From Pseudomonas sp. S31 (GTDB lineage: Bacteria; Pseudomonadota; Gammaproteobacteria; Pseudomonadales; Pseudomonadaceae): a DNA stretch of 64,000 nucleotides. The notes under the pieces are model-generated. The model made no database searches. It was given only the letters and a program-made list of their open reading frames with translations, and was not told where the DNA came from. Below, piece after piece: positions 51,221-60,839 of the stretch; position 1 is the stretch's first letter, and every line of letters starts with the position of its first letter. The stretch lies in the NCBI RefSeq assembly GCF_016648105.1, contig NZ_JACVVE010000029.1:1-64000 (forward strand), read 5' to 3'. The position numbers were made by a program, and so were the translations under genes.

Positions 51221-54052
51221 TTAGACAGTAAAGGCGTCTTGCAGCAGTTTTTCCTGCTGTTCGGCGCTCTTCGATGCGTAACCACAAGCTGGCGCGGCGG
51301 AAGCGTCGCGACCGGCGTATTCCAGGACCAGCGCCTTGTCGTGGCGGCCCAGGATACGGCGCATGTGGTGCTGGCTGCTGTACCAGGCGCCCTGGTTCAT
51401 CGGTTCTTCCTGGCACCACACCGCATGCTTGAGGTTGGTGTATTGCGCCAGGATTTCGACCAGGTCGTCCTCAGGGAACGGATACAGCTGCTCGATACGC
51501 AGGATCGCGATGTCTTCGCGGCCTTCGGCACGGCGTTTTTCCAGCAGATCGTAGTAGACCTTGCCGCTGCACATGATCAGGCGCTCGACCTTGGCCGGAT
51601 CGATCGCGTCGATTTCCGGGATCACGGTCTGGAACGAACCCTCGGCCAGGTCTTCCAGGGTCGAGATGGCCAGCTTGTGGCGCAGCAGCGACTTCGGCGT
51701 CAGCACGACCAGCGGCTTGCGCAGCGGACGGATGACCTGACGACGCAGCAGGTGGTAGATCTGCGCCGGGGTAGTCGGCACGCAAACCTGGATGTTGTGC
51801 TCGGCACACAGCTGCAGGTAACGCTCCAGACGCGCAGAGGAGTGCTCGGGACCCTGGCCTTCGTAGCCGTGTGGCAGCAGCATGGTCAGACCGCACAAGC
51901 GGCCCCACTTGTGCTCACCGCTGGTGATGAACTGGTCGATCACCACCTGTGCACCGTTGGCGAAGTCGCCGAACTGGGCTTCCCAGATCACCAGCGCGTT
52001 CGGCGTGGTGGTCGAGTAGCCATATTCGAAGGCCAGTACCGCTTCTTCCGACAGGAAGGAGTCGTACAGGTCGAACCTCGGCTGGCCCGGGAACAGGTTC
52101 TGCAGCGGTACGTAGGTGCTGGCGTCCTTCTGGTTGTGCAACACCGCGTGACGGTGCGAGAAGGTGCCACGGCCGATGTCCTGGCCGGTCATGCGGATCG
52201 GATGACCTTCGAACTGCAGCGTGGCGTACGCCATGGTCTCGGCATAACCCCAGTTGATCGGCAAGCCACCGGCCTGCATCTTCTGGCGGTCTTCGTAGAT
52301 CTTGGCGACCTGGCGCTGGACGACGAAGCCTTCCGGCAGTTCGAGCAGCTTGGCCGACAGTTCCTGCAGGGTCTTGAGGTCGAAACGCGTGTCGTGGCGC
52401 GCGGTCCAGGCATGGCCCAGGTAAGGGCGCCAGTCCACGAACAGCTCGCGGTTCGGCTCTTTGACCAGGCTCTTGACCACGTGCAGGCCATTGTCCAGCG
52501 CGTTGCGGTACTCGTCGATCTTGGCCTGGGCGCGCTCGGCGTCGATGCGGCCAGCCTGGATCAGGGCCTCGGCGTACAGCTCACGGGTGGTGCGCTGCTT
52601 GCTGATCTGCTGGTACATCAGCGGCTGGGTACCATTCGGCTCGTCGGCCTCGTTGTGGCCGCGACGACGGTAGCAGACCAGGTCGATGACCACGTCACGC
52701 TTGAACTGCATGCGGTAATCGACGGCCAGCTGGGTCACGAACAGGACCGCCTCTGGATCGTCGCCGTTCACGTGCAGGATCGGCGCCTGGATCATCTTGG
52801 CAACGTCGGTGGCGTACTCGGTGGAACGCGAGTCCAGCGGGTTGCTGATGGTGAAACCGACCTGGTTGTTGATCACGATGTGCACGGTACCGCCGGTCTT
52901 GAAACCGCGGGTCTGCGACATCTGGAAGGTTTCCATGACCACGCCCTGGCCGGCGAACGCCGCGTCACCGTGGATCGAGATCGGCAGCACCTTGTCGCCG
53001 ACGGTGTCGTTGCGACGGTCCTGGCGAGCACGTACCGAACCTTCCACCACTGGCGAAACGATTTCCAGGTGGGACGGGTTGAACGCCATGGCCAGGTGGA
53101 CTTCGCCGCCCGGGGTCATCACGTTCGAGGAGAAGCCCTGGTGATACTTCACGTCACCGGAGCCCAGCTCGTTCATCTTCTTGCCTTCGAACTCGTCGAA
53201 CAGCTCGCGCGGGTTCTTGCCGAAGGTGTTCACCAGGACGTTGAGACGGCCGCGGTGGGCCATGCCGATCACGACTTCCTTGGTGCCATACGAACCGGAG
53301 CGCTGGATCATTTCGTCCAGCATCGGGATCAGGCTTTCGCCACCCTCGAGGCCGAAGCGCTTGGTGCCTGGGTACTTGGTGCCCAGGTACTTCTCGAGGC
53401 CTTCACCGGCGGTCACGCGCTCGAGCAGGTGAGTCTGCACGTCGGCGGAGAATTCCGGACGACCGCGCACGCTTTCCAGGCGCTGCTGGAACCAGCTGCG
53501 CTGCTCGGAATCGGTGATGTGGGTGAACTCGGCGCCAATGGTGCGACAATATGTCTTCTGGAGCGCCTCGAAGATCTCGCGTAGGCTCGCTTCCTCTTTG
53601 CCGATGAACAGGTCGCCGGCACGGAAAGTCGAATCAAGATCGGCATTGGTCAAGCCGTAGTGATTGATCGACAGGTCTACGGGCGCAGGGCGCTGCCACA
53701 ACCCCAACGGGTCGAGCTTGGCAGCCTGATGGCCGCGCATACGATAGGCCTGGATCAGTCGCAGAACTTCAACCTGCTTCTTCTCGTGTTCACTGCTCAC
53801 GCTCCCGGCAGATACCGGTTGAGCGCGGCGCTGGTTCTTCGCCAGCAGTACGAAATGGTCGCGGATTGTCGAGTGCGATACATCGGTAGCGGTGCTGCCG
53901 TCGGCGGGCAACTTCTGGAAGTAGGTGCGCCACTCTTCTGGCACAGCGTTAGGGTCGTGCAGGTAGAGCTCGTAGAGTTCTTCCACATATGCAGCGTTAC
54001 CACCTGAAAGGTGGGCGCTATCCCACATGCGCTGCATCACGCTTTCTTGCAT
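51221..54052 (-). CDS. sucA: SucA, 2-oxoglutarate dehydrogenase E1
   Basis: 943 residues, full-length ThDP-dependent E1. The start MQESVMQRMWDSAHLSGGNAAYVEELY is family-typical. ThDP-binding motif near GDAAFAGQGVVMETFQ and NNQVGFTISNP. It decarboxylates 2-oxoglutarate and passes the succinyl group to SucB. A GAGGGTGA ribosome-binding site precedes the ATG at 54052. Confidence 0.98.
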   Translation of the reverse strand: MQESVMQRMWDSAHLSGGNAAYVEELYELYLHDPNAVPEEWRTYFQKLPADGSTATDVSHSTIRDHFVLLAKNQRRAQPVSAGSVSSEHEKKQVEVLRLIQAYRMRGHQAAKLDPLGLWQRPAPVDLSINHYGLTNADLDSTFRAGDLFIGKEEASLREIFEALQKTYCRTIGAEFTHITDSEQRSWFQQRLESVRGRPEFSADVQTHLLERVTAGEGLEKYLGTKYPGTKRFGLEGGESLIPMLDEMIQRSGSYGTKEVVIGMAHRGRLNVLVNTFGKNPRELFDEFEGKKMNELGSGDVKYHQGFSSNVMTPGGEVHLAMAFNPSHLEIVSPVVEGSVRARQDRRNDTVGDKVLPISIHGDAAFAGQGVVMETFQMSQTRGFKTGGTVHIVINNQVGFTISNPLDSRSTEYATDVAKMIQAPILHVNGDDPEAVLFVTQLAVDYRMQFKRDVVIDLVCYRRRGHNEADEPNGTQPLMYQQISKQRTTRELYAEALIQAGRIDAERAQAKIDEYRNALDNGLHVVKSLVKEPNRELFVDWRPYLGHAWTARHDTRFDLKTLQELSAKLLELPEGFVVQRQVAKIYEDRQKMQAGGLPINWGYAETMAYATLQFEGHPIRMTGQDIGRGTFSHRHAVLHNQKDASTYVPLQNLFPGQPRFDLYDSFLSEEAVLAFEYGYSTTTPNALVIWEAQFGDFANGAQVVIDQFITSGEHKWGRLCGLTMLLPHGYEGQGPEHSSARLERYLQLCAEHNIQVCVPTTPAQIYHLLRRQVIRPLRKPLVVLTPKSLLRHKLAISTLEDLAEGSFQTVIPEIDAIDPAKVERLIMCSGKVYYDLLEKRRAEGREDIAILRIEQLYPFPEDDLVEILAQYTNLKHAVWCQEEPMNQGAWYSSQHHMRRILGRHDKALVLEYAGRDASAAPACGYASKSAEQQEKLLQDAFTV

Positions 54053-54293
54053 GCTTGGTCACCCTCGGTTAGGGGACTGATCGGCGAGAGCCACAGCAAA
54101 CCTGGAAAAGTCCGAGCAAAGCGACTAACCACGCCACCTGGATCCTGCTGATTTTCCGGGTACCAGCCCGGAAGCCCCTGCTGGTCTCATCTTCATAGGT
54201 ATGAGCGCGGGCTTTGTGGGCCCTTGCTCGGGTTTTACCTCAGTGCGGGCTCACCACCCGCACCTCGGCTTACTGCAGGTACAACACTTTGTA
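54053..54293. other. Junction between sdhB and sucA with hairpins
   Basis: 240 bases without a gene between the sdh and suc gene sets (same strand). Hairpins: TTCCGGG/CCCGGAA at 54154-54173 and GTGCGGG/CCCGCAC at 54243-54263. It is likely the sdhB 3' end and sucA promoter/leader, and a place for attenuation or RNA processing. Confidence 0.6.
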
Positions 54294-54998
54294 TCAGGTG
54301 CCGCTTTGCAGCAGCATGTTACGTACGTGACCGATTGCCTTGGTCGGGTTCAGACCCTTAGGGCAAACGTTTACGCAGTTCATGATCCCGCGGCAGCGGA
54401 ATACGCTGAACGGGTCATCCAGGGACGCCAGGCGCTCCTGGGTCTTGGTGTCACGGCTATCGGCCAGGAAGCGGTAGGCCTGCAGCAACGCGGCGGGGCC
54501 CAGGAACTTGTCCGGGTTCCACCAGAACGATGGGCAGGAGGTCGAGCAGCAAGCGCACAGGATGCACTCGTACAGACCGTCCAGCTTGTCGCGATCTTCC
54601 GGCGACTGCAGACGCTCGATGGCCGGAGCCGGGGTGTCGTTCTGCAGGAATGGCTTCACCTTCTCGTACTGCTTGTAGAAGATGCTCATGTCGACCACCA
54701 GGTCACGGATGACTGGCAGGCCCGGCAGCGGACGCAGGACCAGCTTGTTACCCTTCACCACGCCCGACAGCGGGGTGATGCAGGCCAGGCCGTTCTTGCC
54801 GTTCATGTTCATGCCGTCGGAACCGCAAACGCCTTCACGGCAGGAGCGACGGTACGAGAACCCTTCGTCCTTTTCCTTGATCAGTGCCAATACGTCCAGC
54901 ACCATCAGGTCCTTGCCACCGGTATCGACGTCGAACGACTCCATCTTGGGCGCCGAGTCGGTGTCCGGGTTGTAACGATAAACTTCGACTTTCAACAT
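54294..54998 (-). CDS. sdhB: SdhB, succinate dehydrogenase iron-sulphur subunit
   Basis: 234 residues from the ATG at 54998, with AAGGGTGG as ribosome-binding site. All iron-sulphur ligands are visible: SCREGVCGSDGMNM ... GKNGLAC ([2Fe-2S]), CILCACCSTSCPS ([4Fe-4S]) and CRGIMNCVNVCPKGLNP ([3Fe-4S]/[4Fe-4S]). It carries electrons from SdhA to the quinone site. A GTG 9 bases earlier is a possible but less likely start. Confidence 0.97.
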   Translation of the reverse strand: MLKVEVYRYNPDTDSAPKMESFDVDTGGKDLMVLDVLALIKEKDEGFSYRRSCREGVCGSDGMNMNGKNGLACITPLSGVVKGNKLVLRPLPGLPVIRDLVVDMSIFYKQYEKVKPFLQNDTPAPAIERLQSPEDRDKLDGLYECILCACCSTSCPSFWWNPDKFLGPAALLQAYRFLADSRDTKTQERLASLDDPFSVFRCRGIMNCVNVCPKGLNPTKAIGHVRNMLLQSGT

Positions 54999-55009
54999 AG
55001 CAGCCACCC

Positions 55010-56782
55010 TTAGTAAGTCCGGACTTTTGGTTCGAAGGCCGGAACGGTCTTCGGCGCAAAGTTGACGCCGCGCTTGGCAACGCGCTTCTCACCCGGGTAG
55101 TACAGGGTGTGGCACAGCCAGTTTTCGTCGTCACGGTCTTCGAAGTCTTCACGGGCGTGCGCGCCGCGGGACTCTTTACGGGCTTCGGCCGCGATGGCGG
55201 TAGCTTCGGCGACTTCCAGCAGGTTCTGCAGCTCCAGCGCTTCGATACGCGCGGTGTTGAAGGCCTGGGACTTGTCGTTGATCTTGACGTTGGCGATGCG
55301 CTCGCGCAGGCCAGCCAACTGCTCGATACCCTTCTGCATGTATTCGCCAGTGCGGAATACACCGAAGTAGTTCTGCATGCAGCTCTGCAGCTCGCGCTTG
55401 AGAGTGGCAACGTCTTCGCCGGTGGAGCGCTCGTTGAGCTTGTTCAGGCGGTTCAGGGCAACATCGATATCGGTGTCGCTGGCGTCGAGGTGCTCGATGC
55501 CGTCGCTCAGCGCCTTCTCCAGGTGCAGGCCGGCAGCACGGCCGAACACCACCAGGTCGAGCAGCGAGTTGCCGCCCAGGCGGTTGGCGCCGTGAACCGA
55601 TACGCACGCCACTTCACCTACGGCGAACAGGCCCGGGATGATGTGATCCTTGCCTTCTTCGTCCATGGTGATGGCCTGGCCATGAATGTTGGTGGCAACG
55701 CCGCCCATCATGTAGTGGCAGGTTGGAACGACCGGCACCGGCGCGACCACTGGGTCGACGTGGGCGAAGGTCTTGGACAGTTCGCAGATACCTGGCAGGC
55801 GGCTGTGCAGCACTTCCTCGCCCAGGTGGTCCAGCTTCAGCAGTACGTGGTCCTTGTTCGGGCCCACGCCGTTGCCGGCGATGATTTCCTTGACCATGGA
55901 ACGGGCAACCACGTCGCGGCCGGCCAGGTCTTTCGCGTTCGGCGCGTAACGCTCCATGAAGCGCTCGCCGTGGGCGTTGATCAGGTAGCCACCCTCACCG
56001 CGGCAACCTTCGGTGACCAGTACACCGGCGCCGGCGATGCCGGTCGGGTGGAACTGCCACATCTCGATGTCCTGTACCGGTACGCCTGCACGCAGGGCCA
56101 TGCCGATACCGTCACCGGTATTGATCAGGGCGTTGGTGGTGGAAGCGTAGATACGGCCCGCACCGCCAGTGGCCAGAACGGTGGCCTTGGACTTGATGTA
56201 CATGGTTTCGCCGGTTTCGATGCAGATCGCGATCACACCGACGAAGGCGCCTTCCTGGTTCTTCACCAGGTCAACGGCATAGTACTCGTTGAGGAAGGTG
56301 GTACCGGCCTTCAGGTTGCCCTGGTACAGGGTGTGCAGCAGCGCGTGACCAGTACGGTCGGAAGCGGCGCAGGTACGGGCGGCCTGGCCACCTTTACCGA
56401 AGTCCTTGGACTGGCCACCGAATGGACGCTGGTAGATACGGCCGGTTTCGGTACGCGAGAACGGCAGGCCCATGTGGTCCAGCTCGAAGACCGCGGCAGG
56501 GCCTTCCTGACACATGTACTCGATAGCGTCCTGGTCACCGATGTAGTCGGAACCCTTGACGGTATCGTACATGTGCCAGCGCCAGTCGTCGTTCGGGTCG
56601 GCCGAAGCGATGGCGCAGGTGATGCCGCCCTGGGCGGATACGGTGTGCGAACGGGTCGGGAAGACCTTGGTGACCACGGCCGTCTTGTGACCGCCCTGGG
56701 CCAGCTGCAGCGCAGCGCGCATGCCGGCACCGCCGCCACCGATGATGATGGCGTCGAAGGAAATAGTTGGAATGCTAGCCAT
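55010..56782 (-). CDS. sdhA: SdhA, succinate dehydrogenase flavoprotein
   Basis: 590 residues. FAD-binding IIIGGGGAGMRAALQLA, covalent-FAD His46 in RSHTVSAQGG, and catalytic region with HPTGIAGAGVLVTEGCRGEGG and HGANRLGGNSLLDLVVFGR. It oxidises succinate to fumarate. In the sdhCDAB operon. Confidence 0.98.
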   Translation of the reverse strand: MASIPTISFDAIIIGGGGAGMRAALQLAQGGHKTAVVTKVFPTRSHTVSAQGGITCAIASADPNDDWRWHMYDTVKGSDYIGDQDAIEYMCQEGPAAVFELDHMGLPFSRTETGRIYQRPFGGQSKDFGKGGQAARTCAASDRTGHALLHTLYQGNLKAGTTFLNEYYAVDLVKNQEGAFVGVIAICIETGETMYIKSKATVLATGGAGRIYASTTNALINTGDGIGMALRAGVPVQDIEMWQFHPTGIAGAGVLVTEGCRGEGGYLINAHGERFMERYAPNAKDLAGRDVVARSMVKEIIAGNGVGPNKDHVLLKLDHLGEEVLHSRLPGICELSKTFAHVDPVVAPVPVVPTCHYMMGGVATNIHGQAITMDEEGKDHIIPGLFAVGEVACVSVHGANRLGGNSLLDLVVFGRAAGLHLEKALSDGIEHLDASDTDIDVALNRLNKLNERSTGEDVATLKRELQSCMQNYFGVFRTGEYMQKGIEQLAGLRERIANVKINDKSQAFNTARIEALELQNLLEVAEATAIAAEARKESRGAHAREDFEDRDDENWLCHTLYYPGEKRVAKRGVNFAPKTVPAFEPKVRTY

Positions 56783-56785
56783 GGA

Positions 56786-57154
56786 TCAGATACCCCAGAG
56801 AATCTGCACACCCCAGACGAAGTAAGCGAACATCGCAACGCCGCATACCGCCTGGAACAGGAAACGAATCGCAGTCGCCGACTTGCCGAACGACATCGGC
56901 GTCAGGTAGTCGGTGGCGATGGTCCACATGCCGACCCAGGCGTGAGCGCCCAGGGCAACGAGGGCCAGCAGACTGAAGATCCGCATCGCGTTGTTGGAGA
57001 ACAGACCGTGCCATTGGGTGTAGTCGATGCCTGGGTGGCAGACCACGTAACCGATCAGGAAGAGGAAGTAAGCCGCGAGAACGACCGCAGAGACGCGCTG
57101 TGCCATCCAGTCATAGAGGCCCGAACGCGACAGGTTCGTGACATTGGTTACCAT
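56786..57154 (-). CDS. sdhD: SdhD, succinate dehydrogenase membrane anchor
   Basis: 122 residues from the ATG at 57154, which overlaps the sdhC stop (ATGGTAA). Three membrane helices, including SALVALGAHAWVGMWTI-type helix II with a haem-coordinating His position. It forms the quinone and haem-binding membrane anchor with SdhC. Confidence 0.93.
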   Translation of the reverse strand: MVTNVTNLSRSGLYDWMAQRVSAVVLAAYFLFLIGYVVCHPGIDYTQWHGLFSNNAMRIFSLLALVALGAHAWVGMWTIATDYLTPMSFGKSATAIRFLFQAVCGVAMFAYFVWGVQILWGI

Positions 57155-57534
57155 ACCCAAACTCCCACCAGAACGATCACCACCACGGAGATGACAATCA
57201 CGATTTTCGAGCCCAGCTTGCCGCCTTCCAGCGTCTCACCGATGCCCATGTCCATGATCAGGTGGCGTACGCCTGCCACCAGGTGATACAGCAGGGCGGA
57301 CAGCAGGGCCCAGGTCACCAGTTTGGCCAGCGGGCTGGTCAGACACGCCTTCACCTCGCCGAAGCCTTCCTCGGAACCCAGGGATTTGCCCAATGCGTAG
57401 AGCATGATGGCAAGGCCCAGGAACAGGATGACGCCGGAGATACGGTGCAGAATGGACGTGTACGCGGTGATCGGGAGCTTGATGGTCCTTAGGTCTAGGT
57501 TTACAGGTCGTTGGCTTTTCACGGCTTTTTTCAC
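57148..57534 (-). CDS. sdhC: SdhC, succinate dehydrogenase cytochrome b556 subunit
   Basis: 128 residues with the signature RPVNLDLRTIKLPITAYTSI and HRISGVILFLGLA, followed by LLYHLVAGVRHLIMDMG, which holds a haem-ligand His. Three membrane helices. The start is a GTG at 57534 (another at 57519). It heads the sdhCDAB operon. Confidence 0.93.
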   Translation of the reverse strand: MKKAVKSQRPVNLDLRTIKLPITAYTSILHRISGVILFLGLAIMLYALGKSLGSEEGFGEVKACLTSPLAKLVTWALLSALLYHLVAGVRHLIMDMGIGETLEGGKLGSKIVIVISVVVIVLVGVWVW

Positions 57535-57540
57535 ACTGAA

Positions 57541-57886
57541 GAGCCCCTAGCGAATCAGGGCAAAGTTGTTGGTAAGTGTACTGGTCAGGTACCCACCACC
57601 CAGGGAACGGCGACCCCAGCAGTTCGGGCTTGCAAAGCCCCTGGCGGTCGGCTGCCGAGTATAGACAGTTAGGCTGCTTATGACAACGTGATGGGCTAGC
57701 CCAAATAGCGCATTGCCTTTAATGAACAAAAGGCGTAAATGGGCGAGAATTTCGTGAAAAATCAGGCCTGCGGGGCGGTTTCAACCAGCCTTTAGGCAAA
57801 TTGACATTCGAATTTATCCCTCTATAGTGGTGCGGGCCCTGCGTGGGGGGTCTGTCTGATGATTTCAAGCATTAATAGGAGGCCAC
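57541..57886. promoter_or_regulatory. Divergent promoter region of sdhC and gltA
   Basis: 346 bases between the divergent sdh and gltA genes. It holds a good gltA promoter (see next entry) and, presumably, an unlocated sdhC promoter. A 60-codon minus-strand ORF (57547-57729) has no features and was rejected. No RNA gene recognised. Confidence 0.6.
57801..57828 (+). promoter_or_regulatory. gltA: Sigma-70-type promoter of gltA
   Basis: TTGACA (57801-57806) and TATAGT (57823-57828) with a 16-base spacer, about 60 bases before the gltA ATG, which has an AGGAGG ribosome-binding site. Confidence 0.75.
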
Positions 57887-59176
57887 ATGGCTGACAAAAA
57901 AGCGCAGTTGGTCATCGAGGGCGCTGCCCCCGTCGAGCTGCCCATTTTAACCGGCACCGTTGGTCCTGATGTAATCGACGTCCGCGGGTTGGGGGCCACT
58001 GGTCACTTCACCTTCGACCCTGGTTTCATGGCGACCGCCTCGTGCGAGTCGAAGATCACCTACATCGACGGCGACAAGGGCGTGCTGCTGCACCGCGGCT
58101 ACCCGATCGAACAACTCGCCGAGCAATCGGACTACCTCGAAACCTGCTACCTGCTGCTCAACGGCGAACTGCCGAATGCCGAGCAGAAGGCCCAGTTCGT
58201 CAGCACCGTCAAGAACCACACCATGGTTCACGAGCAGCTGAAGTCCTTCTTCAACGGTTTCCGCCGCGACGCTCACCCGATGGCGGTGATGTGCGGTGTA
58301 GTCGGCGCCCTGTCGGCGTTCTACCACGACTCCCTGGATATCAATAACCCGCAACACCGCGAAATCTCCGCGGTGCGCCTGGTCGCCAAGATGCCGACCC
58401 TGGCCGCGATGGTCTACAAGTACTCCATGGGCCAGCCGATGATGTATCCGCGCAACGACCTGTCGTACGCGGAAAACTTCCTGCACATGATGTTCAACAC
58501 CCCGTGCGAGATCAAACCGATCAGCCCGGTGCTGGCCAAGGCGATGGACAAGATCTTCATCCTCCACGCCGACCACGAGCAGAACGCGTCCACCTCCACC
58601 GTGCGCCTGGCTGGCTCCTCGGGCGCCAACCCGTTCGCCTGTATCGCTGCCGGCATCGCCGCACTGTGGGGCCCGGCTCACGGCGGTGCGAACGAAGCCG
58701 TACTGACCATGCTCGATGAAATCGGCGATGTCTCCAACATCGACAAGTACATCGCCAAGGCCAAGGACAAGAACGACCCGTTCAAGCTGATGGGCTTCGG
58801 TCACCGCGTCTACAAGAACCGCGACCCGCGCGCCACCGTGATGAAGAAGACCTGCGACGAAGTCCTGGGCGAGCTGGGCATCAAGAACGATCCGCAGCTG
58901 GAACTGGCCATGCGCCTGGAAGAGATCGCCCTCACCGATCCGTACTTCATCGAGCGCTCGCTGTACCCGAACGTCGACTTCTACTCGGGGATCATCCTCA
59001 AGGCGATCGGCATTCCAACCAGCATGTTCACCGTGATCTTCGCCCTGGCGCGTACCGTCGGCTGGATCTCGCACTGGAAGGAAATGCTCTCCAGCCCGTA
59101 CAAGATCGGCCGTCCGCGCCAGCTGTACACCGGCGAGCTGCAACGCGACATCGTCGAGCTGAAAGACCGCAAGTAA
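57887..59176 (+). CDS. gltA: GltA, type II citrate synthase
   Basis: 429 residues with the type-II N-terminal beta-domain and citrate-synthase catalytic residues: HADHEQNASTSTVR, GPAHGGANEAV and GFGHRVYKNRDPRA. It condenses acetyl-CoA with oxaloacetate, the entry to the TCA cycle. It is divergent from the sdh-suc block. Confidence 0.98.
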   Translation: MADKKAQLVIEGAAPVELPILTGTVGPDVIDVRGLGATGHFTFDPGFMATASCESKITYIDGDKGVLLHRGYPIEQLAEQSDYLETCYLLLNGELPNAEQKAQFVSTVKNHTMVHEQLKSFFNGFRRDAHPMAVMCGVVGALSAFYHDSLDINNPQHREISAVRLVAKMPTLAAMVYKYSMGQPMMYPRNDLSYAENFLHMMFNTPCEIKPISPVLAKAMDKIFILHADHEQNASTSTVRLAGSSGANPFACIAAGIAALWGPAHGGANEAVLTMLDEIGDVSNIDKYIAKAKDKNDPFKLMGFGHRVYKNRDPRATVMKKTCDEVLGELGIKNDPQLELAMRLEEIALTDPYFIERSLYPNVDFYSGIILKAIGIPTSMFTVIFALARTVGWISHWKEMLSSPYKIGRPRQLYTGELQRDIVELKDRK

Positions 59177-59196
59177 GGTTCTTTCAAGCTGAACGC

Positions 59197-59226
59197 AAAA
59201 AGGCTGCCCACGGGCAGCCTTTTTTA
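59197..59226 (+). terminator. Rho-independent terminator of gltA
   Basis: AAAAAGGCTGCCC AC GGGCAGCCTTTTTT, 20-50 bases after the gltA stop. Confidence 0.9.
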
Positions 59227-59275
59227 TTTGAGCCTGCCTGCCCCGCGAAGAAGCCGGCACGAACCCCGCTGAAGG

Positions 59276-59884
59276 TCAGTTCTTCTCGGCTCGCTCGCGC
59301 AACCCCTTCAGGGTATTGAATGGCGCATCCACCACGAACTTGTTGGCCAACCACGACGGCACGCTGCCGCCCGGCTCGGTGTGGACCTGATAGGTCACCT
59401 CGGTGCTGTCCCCCTTGGGCACCAGCTTCCAGTAGCCCTCGACCTGAGCCACCCGCACGAAGCCCTTCTCTTCCGGGACATAGGTCGGCACTTCCTTGAG
59501 GTTGCGCGTCACGCCGCCATCGGCATCCTTGACCGTGGTCACCTGCAGCACGGAATCCCGCGGCGTCACTGGCCACGGCGTGTTGAACTGGGTGTAGGTC
59601 CAGGCCTGATCGCCTTCCTGCTTGAGCAGCTTCTGCGACTTGCATTCGTGCACCCAGGCACAGGCACCCGCCACATCCTCCTGCAGCGCCAGCACCTTGG
59701 CCAGCGGCGCCTTGATCAGCGTCACACCGCGATAGGCCTTGTACTTGGAGCCCGCCACCTCACTGAGCGACACCTTGATGCCCTCCTCGTCCTTGGCCAC
59801 CTGCCAGTCCTCGGCCCAGGCCGCCGGCGCCAGCAGAACGCCGATGCCACATAGCAGTGCAATACGCTTGATCGATCTCATCAT
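59276..59884 (-). CDS. Secreted START-domain protein
   Basis: 202 residues from the ATG at 59884 (59881 also possible). A signal peptide ends PAAWA. The rest matches a START/SRPBCC ligand-binding domain: IKVSLSEVAGSKYKAYRGVTLIKAPL, AWVHECKSQKLLKQEG, TEVTYQVHTEPGGSVPSWLANK. A hydrophobic ligand, probably a lipid, is inferred. AAGGA ribosome-binding site. Convergent with gltA. Confidence 0.85.
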   Translation of the reverse strand: MMRSIKRIALLCGIGVLLAPAAWAEDWQVAKDEEGIKVSLSEVAGSKYKAYRGVTLIKAPLAKVLALQEDVAGACAWVHECKSQKLLKQEGDQAWTYTQFNTPWPVTPRDSVLQVTTVKDADGGVTRNLKEVPTYVPEEKGFVRVAQVEGYWKLVPKGDSTEVTYQVHTEPGGSVPSWLANKFVVDAPFNTLKGLRERAEKN

Positions 59885-59913
59885 CTTTATCCTTGTTGTC
59901 GAAGAGCCAACCG

Positions 59914-60168
59914 TCACGCCGCCGTCACTTGCTCCAGCCAACCGAGAATCCTGATCGCCTCATCGCGGTCGTCGCCACACACCTCGACATCCGCCTTGAA
60001 ACCTCCGCACACCGCTGGGCGCTCGGGCTTGCCGAACAGGTCGCAGAGGTTTGCCACAGTAAGATGCAGGCAGCGCATGCCAGCAGGCTTGCCCTGGGGC
60101 ATGCGCGGCATGGCCGAGGTGATGGACGGGGCGATGCAGCAGGCACCGCAGCCCTCGCGGCAATTCAT
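59914..60168 (-). CDS. YkgJ-type cysteine-cluster protein
   Basis: 84 residues from the ATG at 60168; a longer start at 60231 is possible. It begins MNCREGCGACCIAPSITSA, a Cys cluster of the YkgJ/CxxCxxCC type that probably binds zinc or an iron-sulphur cluster, with further Cys at MRCLHL and VCGGF. Function unknown. Confidence 0.75.
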   Translation of the reverse strand: MNCREGCGACCIAPSITSAMPRMPQGKPAGMRCLHLTVANLCDLFGKPERPAVCGGFKADVEVCGDDRDEAIRILGWLEQVTAA

Positions 60169-60288
60169 GACTATCAGGACTCCCTGGAACAGAACGGGAC
60201 GAACGTCCCTGGATAGTAACCGCTCAAACATACGTTTGAAATTGCCGACCGGATGAAATATGCCGTGACCCGGCAGTCAGTTGCTCGG

Positions 60289-60777
60289 CTACTGGCGGTA
60301 CTCGAACTCGATCGCCGCCCCTTCCACATCCCGGCGGCTGTCATTGCGCAACTGAAGCTGCATTTCGTTACTGATGAGCCGGCCATTGAGCTGGAACGGG
60401 CTGTCGTCCGCTACCGGCTTGCTGGGAAACATCGACGGCAGCAAAGGTTTGCGTCGTACGGTCTTGCCACCGACGCTGGGCTCCAGGTCGTTGACCATTT
60501 CCACCGGCAGGCTGAGGTCCAGCTTGGGCTTTGGCAGTGGCTTGGCGATCGCCTTGCCCACCGGCTTGGCGGCAGCCTTGCGCTTGCCGGCAGCCGGTTT
60601 CACCGCTTGCTTGCGCACGGGCTGGGCCTTTTTCTGCACGGTTTTCTGCGCTGGCTTGGCTTTGGCTGGCGCCTGGCTCGCCGCTTGCGCAGCCACGGCT
60701 GCAGTGCTCGCGAGCGTGCCCACGAGGCAAAGCGGCACAAGGCACATGGCAAAGAGAAGAGCACGCAACAGATTCAT
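60289..60777 (-). CDS. Secreted Lys/Ala/Pro-rich protein
   Basis: 162 residues from the ATG at 60777. A signal peptide of about 33 residues (LLFAMCLVPLCLVG) is followed by a long, low-complexity K/A/P/Q region (~35-90) and a compact C-terminal part with PKLDLSLPVEMVNDLEPS and ISNEMQLQLRNDS. No family was recognised with confidence. It is next to the Cys-cluster gene but has no obvious functional link. Confidence 0.7.
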   Translation of the reverse strand: MNLLRALLFAMCLVPLCLVGTLASTAAVAAQAASQAPAKAKPAQKTVQKKAQPVRKQAVKPAAGKRKAAAKPVGKAIAKPLPKPKLDLSLPVEMVNDLEPSVGGKTVRRKPLLPSMFPSKPVADDSPFQLNGRLISNEMQLQLRNDSRRDVEGAAIEFEYRQ

Positions 60778-60839
60778 GGGTACCGACAGGCAGGCTGGAA
60801 AAGTGCGTATGCTCTCCGTTCCGCAGCCCGCTGGCAAGC

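Noticed and set aside
50048..53584. Long open frame opposite sucB and sucA (1178 codons)
   Set aside because: Antisense to two certain TCA genes, typical GC-bias artefact.
57547..57729. 60-codon minus-strand ORF upstream of sdhC
   Set aside because: No ribosome-binding site, no recognised family, overlaps the promoter region.
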